From Litoditis marina (lineage: Eukaryota; Nematoda; Chromadorea; Rhabditida; Rhabditidae): 64,000 bases of DNA. The stretch is from assembly GCA_964036275.1 (NCBI GenBank), contig CAXIWQ010000208.1:62001-126000 (forward strand), given 5' to 3'. Below are positions 17,694 through 27,800 of the stretch, piece after piece. The notes beneath the pieces were generated by a model. The model saw only the letters and a program-made list of their open reading frames with translations. It did not search any database and was not told the DNA's origin. Positions within the stretch are counted from its first letter, which is position 1. The number at the start of each line of letters is the position of its first letter. Position numbers and translations under genes: made by a program.

Positions 17694-18125
17694 TCAATAG
17701 TACAAATACATTAAGCAAGTGATACAATCTTGTTTTGGCGGTCCAGCGCATTTTTGATCTGAGCCAGCATCGGGTTTTGTCTTGGGTAGGTCCTCGTGGG
17801 TTTCTTTGGGTGGTGACGGGATGTCTTCGAGCTTTGGGATCTTCTCGGCTGTAGGTTTCTCGTCCTTGTTGGAGTTCTTCTTGACATGCTTCCGTAGAAC
17901 ATGTTTCATACAGGCACTTTTGCAGCTGAACATTTGCTGGCAGACGGGGCACGTGCGGTCACGAACGACGGGAATGTCCCCAAACTTGGCTTGAAACTCC
18001 TCGCGAGTCATAAGAGTTTTTGGGGTCTCCACTCCTGGGTGAACTTTTTGAGCGTGTTTGTTCTTGAGAGTAGAGTTGTGGAAATGTTTGTCGCAAATAG
18101 AGCAGTAAGGAGCAGCGAAAGACAT
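17694..18125 (-). CDS. Two-finger C2H2 zinc protein, right copy
   Basis: 143 residues, inverted duplicate of 11599-12030 with both fingers intact (Cys8/Cys11/His24/His29 and Cys59/Cys62/His75/His80). Carries Glu89 where the left copy has Asp89. Begins 15 bases after the protease stop on the same strand. Confidence 0.85.
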   Translation of the reverse strand: MSFAAPYCSICDKHFHNSTLKNKHAQKVHPGVETPKTLMTREEFQAKFGDIPVVRDRTCPVCQQMFSCKSACMKHVLRKHVKKNSNKDEKPTAEKIPKLEDIPSPPKETHEDLPKTKPDAGSDQKCAGPPKQDCITCLMYLYY

Positions 18126-18140
18126 GACGACCGACCAGCG

Positions 18141-18618
18141 TCACTGCAGCAGGTACGAATGAGGATTTGGTTGTTCAATTTGGTATTTATACTTTTCTCG
18201 GAGGAAGTAACGTATGAACTTGTCGTCTGACTTGACCAAATCAAAAAAATCACATACGCTGCGAAAGTCGTTTTTCCGCGTCATCATAGCTATAACAAAA
18301 ATACAGTATCCCCCGCACGTATACTCATAGTTTTTTTGCGGACCAGTTTTGTTGTAGGTCACTCTTGAAGCGGCACATATAATTGTTTATGTGGTGATTG
18401 GGTTCCAGACCTAGAGAGCAGAAAAAGTTACAAACACCGTTTTGGACAATCAGCGCCTGCCAGTGTTCCCCACTTTTCTCGTGTGTCTGAGTGTTCACTA
18501 CCAGACTAAAGTGTTTTTTACTGGTCTGCGGTAAACGGTCACAACTGAAAACTCCAATGAAATGTTTTTTGGCACACTCATCAGCCTGTAAAATTTCTGA
18601 AATTTCTTGACCGTACAT
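18141..18618 (-). pseudogene. Adenain-like cysteine protease, right copy, frameshifted
   Basis: Inverted duplicate of 11106-11583. Same two-segment structure: His segment (GEHWQALIVQNG) in one frame, Cys segment (TCGGYCIFVIAMM) in the next, meeting at the same run of seven A (T on the + strand, 18331-18337). One substitution seen (Phe for Ile in VCDFFDLV). The shared break argues that it predates the duplication or is tolerated by a frameshift mechanism. Confidence 0.8.
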
Positions 18619-18676
18619 AAAGACCAACCACACGCCAGCCTGCTTATTGTAACAAGTGTTGTTCTAGCACGCGGTT
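18619..18676. promoter_or_regulatory. Compact divergent promoter region, right arm
   Basis: Mirror of 11048-11105, between the protease (-) and the basic virion protein (+). Confidence 0.4.
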
Positions 18677-19078
18677 ATGCCTCATATACCTCTCGATCTG
18701 ACCGTAATTAACTGGAATGACCTCATCAAAAATGGACAGGCCGGTCGTGGGCCGTTTGTGGGAATGGTTCGCCAGCGTGGCGGGATGCGCGGAAGAGGGA
18801 TTGGCGGTATTCTGGCTAGTATAATAAGTATGATACCCGCATTTCTGAAATCTACAGTGGGTAAGGAACTTCTGAGCACAGGAGAAAACGTAGTCAGCGA
18901 CCTTGTAAAGGGTGCGCCGGCGGTAGCGACTTTGAAACGCCGCGCTCGCCAGTCAGTGAAAAACCTCACCGGGCTGGGGCGTATAAAGAAGCCTGTTGGG
19001 GTTCTGAAGCCTCATAGTAGTTTGCGCGCCAGGCGTAAGCGGTCGGTTGGCTCTAAGCGCTCGGTACTTTTGAGATAA
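18677..19078 (+). CDS. Small basic Gly/Arg-rich virion protein (core pX/pVI-like candidate), right copy
   Basis: 133 residues, duplicate of 10646-11047 with Val at residue 9. GRGIGGILASIISMIPAF and the Arg/Lys tail are unchanged. The stop TAA shares its last A with the capsid ATG. Confidence 0.65.
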   Translation: MPHIPLDLTVINWNDLIKNGQAGRGPFVGMVRQRGGMRGRGIGGILASIISMIPAFLKSTVGKELLSTGENVVSDLVKGAPAVATLKRRARQSVKNLTGLGRIKKPVGVLKPHSSLRARRKRSVGSKRSVLLR

Positions 19079-20403
19079 TGCTTAAACTTATCGATGTCAA
19101 CTCAAGCAAGACTATTCTTCCTGAACTTGATTTTAATACTATTCCGCCTTCTCAAGTCGGTGTGCTGGGGACGCGATGGACCCACGTACCTCTTAAGAAT
19201 TCTCTGCTACCTATGGGCCCCTGGGAGTTTAATATTTGTTCAAATAATAAATCTTTTGTTAACCTCAAGAAGACTTGGATAGTGTTCACATTCAAAATTA
19301 CTGACGAACATGGTGCCGCCGTTCCGGTTTCGCAAGGTGGTCTGGACACCCCTGGTTATGCCCCCATACAGTCGATTGCCTCAAGCATTGTGAGACAGTA
19401 CCCCCTGCACATAAACTCTCAGATGGTGTATGATACAACCGTAAATCATGCTTACAAAACGTATATGGAAAATACGCTTATTCACGACCAGAATGCCAAA
19501 AGTTCAAGCCTCGAGCTGGGCGGCTACCGGTACGAGACCAAGCACAACGTGGAGTCCGATGCCGGACATTTAGCTAGACGTAAGATGACAGCTGGCGGCA
19601 AGCTGTGTCAGGTAGCTGCTCCGGTTAGTATCGATCTGTTTAACCAGGAGCGCCTACTTTTGAATTACTGTGATGTACGACTCACCGCCTACCCGAACTC
19701 GTCGGAGTTCCTCATAGAGCAGCTCCAAACCACAACGCCACCAAACAGGAAATTTGTAGTAGAGGATGTTCACCTTCTGGTGCAGGAGTGGGACGTGACC
19801 GATGGTTTTGCTGTGGCCGTGGAGACTAAGCTAGCGCAGGAGAAGATTTAGTACCCCATGACGTCCGTACAGATGCGGTCATTTTTCATTCCCGAGAACA
19901 GGATGGACTCGCCAGTGAACACTCTCTTCACAACTCATTGTCCTAAGCGTGTTATCGTAGGTCTTGTTGACAGTACTTCATTCAACGGTAATTTTAAGCA
20001 CAGTCCATTTAGTTTCCAGCATTTTAATCTTCAGAACATTTATCTTGATTTTAGCGGTTGAACTATACCTAGCCGCCCTATGGCGCTTGATTACGGTGCA
20101 GACAAATATGCTCACGCCTATCTACAAATGTTAGAAGGTTTGGGTTATACCCGCAGCGACAGTAGTAACGGAATAACACTAGACATGTTTAAGAATGGTT
20201 TTAACTTTTATGTTTTCGAAATTAGCCCCACTGTTCACAGCTCTGAGGTGTTTGACATGATTCGCCAGTCTAATTTATCCTTGAGGATGGAGTTCCGAAC
20301 CCCTGTCCCCGCTGGCGGTATCTATGCAGTTGTTTTGGGTGAGTTTGACATTATTTTGTCTCTTGATAGTAGTCGCAACCCGCACTTTGATTCTATTATT
20401 TAA
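19078..20403 (+). pseudogene. Major capsid protein (double jelly-roll hexon type), right copy, two in-frame stops
   Basis: 442 codons including the terminal TAA at 20401-20403, in a single frame, broken only by TAG at 19849-19851 and TGA at 20059-20061. Unlike the left copy the C-terminal segment is complete (VPAGGIYAVVLGEFDIILSL) because the CCCC run at 20307-20310 is intact. Other differences from the left copy are substitutions (Pro for Thr after SIVRQY, Thr for Ala in LGYTRSDSS). Near-perfect retention of the frame on both sides of two stops indicates either recent inactivation or read-through. Confidence 0.83.
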
Positions 20404-20405
20404 TC

Positions 20406-20411
20406 AATAAA
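20406..20411 (+). terminator. Polyadenylation signal, right capsid gene
   Basis: AATAAA three bases after the capsid TAA stop. Confidence 0.7.
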
Positions 20412-20654
20412 CATGCTATTCAAATTTGTTTTGTTTTGTACCAGGCACCAGATGCCTATGGTTGGAACAATGGCGGGTCAGCAGATGACCCTTCGGATAC
20501 CGCGGGGTATAAACAATTTTTGAATTTCTATTGTAGCGACGGCTACCATCGCGTGCCGCTATGTAAACAGTTTTTGAATTTTCAATAGAACTGTATCTGA
20601 CCTCGAGGGCCACAGGGCAATAACAAGAACACAAGATTGGGGTTGTATGCAGGT

Positions 20655-20660
20655 TTATTC
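20655..20660 (-). terminator. Polyadenylation signal, right terminal gene
   Basis: Minus-strand AATAAA, mirror of 9065-9070. Confidence 0.55.
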
Positions 20661-20707
20661 ATGGCGGTAAACATATGTAACATAATACAGGCAATTTTAT
20701 ACAAGGG

Positions 20708-20765
20708 CAGGGGTTCAGGCTTTTTGTGTATGAAAATAGCTGAATCAATCGCCCCTGAACCCCTG
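20708..20765. repeat. Hairpin with 12-bp perfect arms, right arm
   Basis: Mirror of 8960-9017; arms CAGGGGTTCAGG and CCTGAACCCCTG unchanged. Confidence 0.75.
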
Positions 20766-20875
20766 TAAGCAAAAATATAAAAGTGCGAGTGCACTACAGT
20801 GAAGGAAAGGATATGGGGGTGAGATTGTACATTCTTACGGGGATAAGCCCCTCTTTTGCAAGTACGAATACCGTT

Positions 20876-21318
20876 CTATGGGTTGAGGAATCTTGCTTTG
20901 AGGTTGCGGCCGGCGCAGTCGTCACACATTTTGAAGGATATGTTCTGGCCTTCAGCAACGAGGGTCTGACGACAGCACGCGTCGAGAACGAATGTGACGA
21001 ACGGCAGATTGTACAAGGCCTGGCGTTTGGAGATTGATCCGTGCTTCGGAGTTGATACGGTACTCTGGAAATGCACTAAATTGTCTGTGAGTCTTTATTA
21101 ACTTCGGCTGAGACATTGGTATTTATAGGCATTAGCCTTTATAAACTTACGTTAATTCTGTCGGCGAAGGGAAGTCGTCTCTTCAATGGGGCTCCGGGGA
21201 CCATGAGCTTTGCGGCATGCATTTGGGAGAAGTCGACTGGCGCAGGAGTTGTGGGGGTAGTGGCGGCGTCTTCAGTCTTGATGGAGGCGGGAGCAATAGG
21301 GAACTGGGTGTCCGACAT
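20876..21318 (-). CDS. Two-exon terminal accessory gene, right copy (predicted by splicing)
   Basis: Minus-strand exon 1 at 21318-21151 and exon 2 at 21064-20876, with the same GTAAGT donor and TTTCCAG acceptor as the left copy. Starts MSDTQ where the left copy starts MSETQ. The Cys-containing exon 2 (LDACC, KMCDDCAGRN) is unchanged. The intron again carries AATAAA (minus strand, 21094-21099). Family not recognised. Confidence 0.6.
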
Positions 21319-21876
21319 GCCAGTAGTGTGCACGAATGCCTGGGGGCCCACTTAAAGGGGGCGGGGCCTGTGGTCCGTTAAAGAGGATTAGCAAGATATA
21401 AGGGAAACGGAGAGGGAGACGTGTACAGTAACGAGAGAGTACTTTCCCCGTCTGGACGCCAGACGCTAAACAAACTTTGTTAAAGTGCTGGTATTTTGGG
21501 CCTAGTGGCGTTTTTGGTGACCTCTATTGTTCTCTTAAGCTTCTCCTATTGTTCTATGAAAGTGGCATCTGGCGGCAAGTATTTGAATATTTTTGGGGTA
21601 TTACGGTAGGTATTGCGAAATACACATATTTGGAACATATTTGAAACATATTGGAAACATATTTGAAAATTTGAAATATTTAGAACATTTGAATAATTTT
21701 AATATTTTTTGTAGTCTGAACTTTGTAGATTTGTAGTCTTTGTGGTCTTTGTAGTTGCCGCCCCAGCGGCGGGCTGTCTCCATGCTGCCTCCAGGCGGGC
21801 GCCAGCTGCCGACCGCGACGCGCGCGGCTGCCGACCGCGACGCGTGAGATGGTCAAACGGGGGGACATACACTACT
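21319..21876. other. Right terminal non-coding region of the viral element
   Basis: Mirror of 7847-8406 with a 3-bp deletion near 21417 and one extra T near 21590. Same GC-rich outer segment, AT-rich inner segment and CGTCTGG hairpin. No gene seen. Confidence 0.6.
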
Positions 21877-24800
21877 CCTAAACCCTTCTTTACTGATTTT
21901 GAGCTTGGACAATAAAAATTCAAACTCTTCTTTACTGATTTTGAGCTTGGACAACAATAATCCAAACCTTTCTTCACTGATTTCGAGCTTGGACAATAAT
22001 AATCCAAACCCTTCTTCACTGATTTTGAGTTGGACAATAATAATCCAAACCCTTCTTCACTGATTTGGAGTTGGACAATAAAAACCTAAACCCTTCTTTA
22101 CTGATTTTGAGCTTGGACAATAATAATCCAAACCCTTCTTTACTGATTTGAAGTTGGACAACAATAATCCAAACCTTTCTTTACTGATTTTGAGTTGGAC
22201 AATAATAATCCAAACCCTTCTTTACTGATTTGAAGTTGGACAATAATAATCCAAACCTTTCTTTACTGATTTTGAGTTGGAAAATGATAATCCGTACCCT
22301 TCTTTACTGATTTTGAGCTTGGACAATAATAATCCAAACCCTTCTTTACTGATTTTGAGTTGGACAATAATAATCCAAACCCTTCTTCACTGATTTTGAG
22401 TTGGACAATAATAATCCAAACCCTTCTTCACTGATTTGGAGTTGGACAATAACAACATAAACCCTTCTTTACTGATTTTGAGCTTGGACAATAATAATCC
22501 AAACCCTTCTTTACTGATTTGAAGTTGGACAACAATAATCCAAACTTTTCTTCACTGATTTTGAGTTGGACAATAATAATCCAAACCCTTCTTTACTGAT
22601 TTGGAGTTGGACAATAATAATCCAAACCCTTCTTTACTGATTTGAAGTTGGACAATAATAATCCGAACCTTTCTTTACTGATTTTGAGTTGGAAAATAAT
22701 AATCCGTACCCTTCTTTACTGATTTTGAGCTTGGACAATAATAATCCAAACCCTTCTTTACTGATTTTGAGTTGGACAATAATAATCCAAACCCTTCTTC
22801 ACTGATTTTGAGTTGGACAATAATAATCCAAACCCATCTTCACTGATTTGGAGTTGGACAATAACAACCTAAACCCTTCTTTACTGATTTTGAGCTTGGA
22901 CAATAATAATCCAAACCCTTCTTTACTGATTTGAAGTTGGACAACAATAATCCAAACCTTTCTTCACTGATTTTGAGTTGGACAATAATAATCCAAACCC
23001 TTCTTTACTGATTTGGAGTTGGACAATAATAATCCAAACCCTTCTTTACTGATTTTGAGTTGGACAATAATAATCCAAACCCTTCTTTACTGATTTGGAG
23101 TTGGACAATAATAATCCAAACCCTTCTTTACTGATTTTGAGCTTGGAAAATAATAATCCAAACTCTTCTTTACTGATTTTGAGCTTGGACAACAATAATC
23201 CAAACCCTTCTTTACTGATTTCGAGCTTGGACAATAATAATCCAAACCCTTCTTCACTGATTTTGAGTTGGACAATAATAATCCAAACCCTTCTTCACTG
23301 ATTTGGAGTTGGACAATAAAAACCTAAACCCTTCTTTACTGATTTTGAGCTTGGACAATAATAATCCAAACCCTTCTTTACTGATTTGAAGTTGGACAAC
23401 AATAATCCAAACCTTTCTTTACTGATTTTGAGTTGGACAATAATAATCCAAACCCTTCTTTACTGATTTGAAGTTGGACAATAATAATCCAAACCTTTCT
23501 TTACTGATTTTGAGTTGGAAAATGATAATCCGTACCCTTCTTCACTGATTTTGAGCTTGGACAATAATAATCCAAACCCTTCTTTACTGATTTTGAGTTG
23601 GACAATAATAATCCAAACCCTTCTTCACTGATTTTGAGTTGGACAATAATAATCCAAACCCTTCTTCACTGATTTGGAGTTGGACAATAATAATCCAGAC
23701 CCTTCTTTACTGATTTGAAGTTGGACAACACTAATCCAAACCTTTCTTTACTGATTTGAAGTTGGACAACAATAATCCAAACTTTCTTCACTGATTTTGA
23801 GTTGGACAATAATAATCCAAACCCTTCTTTACTGATTTGGAGTTGGACAATAATAATCCGAACCTTTCTTTACTGATTTTGAGTTGGAAAATAATAATCC
23901 GTACCCTTCTTTACTGATTTTGAGCTTGGACAATAATAATCCAAACCCTTCTTTACTGATTTTGAGTTGGACAATAATAATCCAAACCCTTCTTCACTGA
24001 TTTTGAGTTGGACAATAATAATCCAAACCCTTCTTCACTGATTTGGAGTTGGACAATAACAACCTAAACCCTTCTTTACTGATTTTGAGCTTGGACAATA
24101 ATAATCCAAACCCTTCTTTACTGATTTGAAGTTGGACAACAATAATCCAAACCTTTCTTCACTGATTTTGAGTTGGACAATAATAATCCAAACCCTTCTT
24201 TACTGATTTGGAGTTGGACAATAATAATCCAAACCCTTCTTTACTGATTTTGAGTTGGAAAATAATAATCCAAACTCTTCTTTACTGATTTTGAGTTGGA
24301 AAATAATAATCCAAACCCTTCTTTACTGATTTTGAGCTTGGACAATAATAATCCAAACCCTTCTTCACTGATTTTGAGTTGGACAATAATAATCCAAACC
24401 CTTCTTCACTGATTTTGAGTTGGACAATAATAATCCAAACCCTTCTTCACTGATTTGGAGTTGGACAATAATAATCCAAACCCTTCTTTACTGATTTGAA
24501 GTTGGACAACAATAATCCAAACCTTTCTTTACTGATTTGAAGTTGGACAACAATAATCCAAACTTTCTTCACTGATTTTGAGTTGGACAATAATAATCCA
24601 AACCCTTCTTTACTGATTTGGAGTTGGACAATAATAATCCAAACCCTTCTTTACTGATTTGAAGTTGGACAATAATAATCCGAACCTTTCTTTACTGATT
24701 TTGAGTTGGAAAATAATAATCCGTACCCTTCTTTACTGATTTTGAGCTTGGACAATAATAATCCAAACCCTTCTTTACTGATTTTGAGTTGGACAATAAT

Positions 24801-27800
24801 AATCCAAACCCTTCTTCACTGATTTTGAGTTGGACAATAATAATCCAAACCCTTCTTCACTGATTTGGAGTTGGACAATAACAACCTAAACCCTTCTTTA
24901 CTGATTTTGAGCTTGGACAATAATAATCCAAACCCTTCTTTACTGATTTGAAGTTGGACAACAATAATCCAAACCTTTCTTCACTGATTTTGAGTTGGAA
25001 AATAATAATCCAAACCCTTCTTTACTGATTTGGAGTTGGACAATAATAATCCAAACCCTTCTTTACTGATTTGAAGTTGGACAACAATAATCCGAACCTT
25101 TCTTCACTGATTTTGAGTTGGAAAATAATAATCCGTACCCTTCTTTACTGATTTTGAGCTTGGACAATAATAATCCAAACCCTTCTTCACTGATTTTGAG
25201 TTGGACAATAATAATCCAAACCCTTCTTCACTGATTTGGAGTTGGAAAATAATAATCCAAACCCTTCTTCACTGATTTGGAGTTGGACAATAACAACCTA
25301 AACCCTTCTTTACTGATTTTGAGCTTGGACAATAATAATCCAAACCCTTCTTTACTGATTTGAAGTTGGACAACAATAATCCAAACCTTTCTTCACTGAT
25401 TTTGAGTTGGACAACAATAATCCAAACCTTTCTTCACTGATTTTGAGTTGGACAATAATAATCCAAACCCTTCTTTACTGATTTGGAGTTGGACAATAAT
25501 AATCCAAACCCTTCTTTACTGATTTGAAGTTGGACAATAATAATCCGAACCTTTCTTTACTGATTTTGAGTTGGAAAATAATAATCCGTACCCTTCTTTA
25601 CTGATTTTGAGCTTGGACAATAATAATCCAAACCCTTCTTTACTGATTTTGAGTTGGACAATAATAATCCAAACCCTTCTTCACTGATTTTGAGTTGGAC
25701 AATAATAATCCAAACCCATCTTCACTGATTTGGAGTTGGACAATAACAACCTAAACCCTTCTTTACTGATTTTGAGCTTGGACAATAATAATCCAAACCC
25801 TTCTTTACTGATTTGAAGTTGGACAACAATAATCCAAACCTTTCTTCACTGATTTTGAGTCGGACAATAATAATCCAAACCCTTCTTTACTGATTTGGAG
25901 TTGGACAATAATAATCCAAACCCTTCTTTACTGATTTTGAGTTGGACAATAATAATCCAAACCCTTCTTTACTGATTTGGAGTTGGACAATAATAATCCA
26001 AACCCTTCTTTACTGATTTTGAGCTTGGAAAATAATAATCCAAACTCTTCTTTACTGATTTTGAGCTTGGACAACAATAATCCAAACCCTTCTTTACTGA
26101 TTTCGAGCTTGGACAATAATAATCCAAACCCTTCTTCACTGATTTTGAGTTGGACAATAATCCAAACCCTTCTTCACTGATTTGGAGTTGGAAAATAATA
26201 ATCCAAACCCTTCTTCACTGATTTGGAGTTGGACAATAACAACCTAAACCCTTCTTTACTGATTTTGAGCTTGGACAATAATAATCCAAACCCTTCTTTA
26301 CTGATTTGAAGTTGGACAACAATAATCCAAACCTTTCTTCACTGATTTTGAGTTGGACAACAATAATCCAAACCTTTCTTCACTGATTTTGAGTTGGACA
26401 ATAATAATCCAAACCCTTCTTTACTGATTTGGAGTTGGACAATAATAATCCAAACCCTTCTTTACTGATTTGAAGTTGGACAATAATAATCCGAACCTTT
26501 CTTTACTGATTTTGAGTTGGAAAATAATAATCCGTACCCTTCTTTACTGATTTTGAGCTTGGACAATAATAATCCAAACCCTTCTTTACTGATTTTGAGT
26601 TGGACAATAATAATCCAAACCCTTCTTCACTGATTTGGAGTTGGACAATAACAACCTAAACCCTTCTTTACTGATTTTGAGCTTGGACAATAATAATCCA
26701 AACCCTTCTTTACTGATTTGAAGTTGGACAACAATAATCCAAACCTTTCTTCACTGATTTTGAGTTGGACAATAATAATCCAAACCCTTCTTTACTGATT
26801 TGGAGTTGGACAATAATAATCCAAACCCTTCTTTACTGATTTGAAGTTGGACAATAATAATCCGAACCTTTCTTTACTGATTTTGAGTTGGAAAATAATA
26901 ATCCGTACCCTTCTTTACTGATTTTGAGCTTGGACAATAATAATCCAAACCCTTCTTTACTGATTTTGAGTTGGACAATAATAATCCAAACCCTTCTTCA
27001 CTGATTTTGAGTTGGACAATAATAATCCAAACCCATCTTCACTGATTTGGAGTTGGACAATAACAACCTAAACCCTTCTTTACTGATTTTGAGCTTGGAC
27101 AATAATAATCCAAACCCTTCTTTACTGATTTGAAGTTGGACAACAATAATCCAAACCTTTCTTCACTGATTTTGAGTTGGACAATAATAATCCAAACCCT
27201 TCTTACTGATTTGGAGTTGGACAATAATAATCCAAACCCTTCTTTACTGATTTTGAGTTGGACAATAATAATCCAAACCCTTCTTTACTGATTTGGAGTT
27301 GGACAATAATAATCCAAACCCTTCTTTACTGATTTTGAGCTTGGAAAATAATAATCCAAACTCTTCTTTACTGATTTTGAGCTTGGACAACAATAATCCA
27401 AACCCTTCTTTACTGATTTCGAGCTTGGACAATAATAATCCAAACCCTTCTTCACTGATTTTGAGTTGGACAATAATAATCCAAACCCTTCTTCACTGAT
27501 TTGGAGTTGGACAATAAAACCTAAACCCTTCTTTACTGATTTTGAGCTTGGACAATAATAATCCAAACCCTTCTTTACTGATTTGAAGTTGGACAACAAT
27601 AATCCAAACCTTTCTTTACTGATTTTGAGTTGGACAATAATAATCCAAACCCTTCTTTACTGATTTGAAGTTGGACAATAATAATCCAAACCTTTCTTTA
27701 CTGATTTTGAGTTGGAAAATGATAATCCGTACCCTTCTTCACTGATTTTGAGCTTGGACAATAATAATCCAAACCCTTCTTTACTGATTTTGAGTTGGAC

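Larger units (their letters stand above)
20404..20875. other. Intergenic region between convergent genes, right arm
   Basis: Mirror of 8850-9321: capsid AATAAA, the imperfect AATTCAAAAA direct repeat, minus-strand AATAAA for the terminal gene and the 12-bp-arm hairpin. No gene supported. Confidence 0.6.
7847..21876. mobile_element. Integrated Maverick/Polinton (adintovirus-like) element, palindromic and defective
   Basis: A 14.0-kb gene-dense block between inverted satellite arrays. It encodes a recognisable MELD-virus morphogenesis set: double-jelly-roll major capsid, penton-like minor capsid, adenain-like protease and a packaging ATPase fragment, plus small accessory genes. The outer borders read AGTAGTG at the left and CACTACT at the right, compatible with the AG..CT ends described for Polintons. 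All genes except three centre features are present twice in opposite orientation. Protein-primed DNA polymerase B and the retroviral-type integrase expected in complete elements are absent. No direct target duplication flanks it: 7841-7846 is TTTAGG and 21877-21882 is CCTAAA, an inverted rather than direct pair. This suggests that the flanks were duplicated along with the element. Confidence 0.85.
15519..21876 (-). repeat. Right arm of the 6.36-kb inverted repeat
   Basis: Reverse complement of 7847-14205 with scattered substitutions and only three small indels visible. It begins AAGAAGTTG immediately after the truncated ATPase and ends CACTACT next to satellite A in reverse orientation. Confidence 0.95.

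Noticed and set aside
7847..21876. Palindrome as a simple long-read foldback artefact
   Set aside because: The 1.3-kb asymmetric centre, private substitutions and indels in each arm, and clean colinear gene order at 14205 argue against it; not fully excluded without reads.
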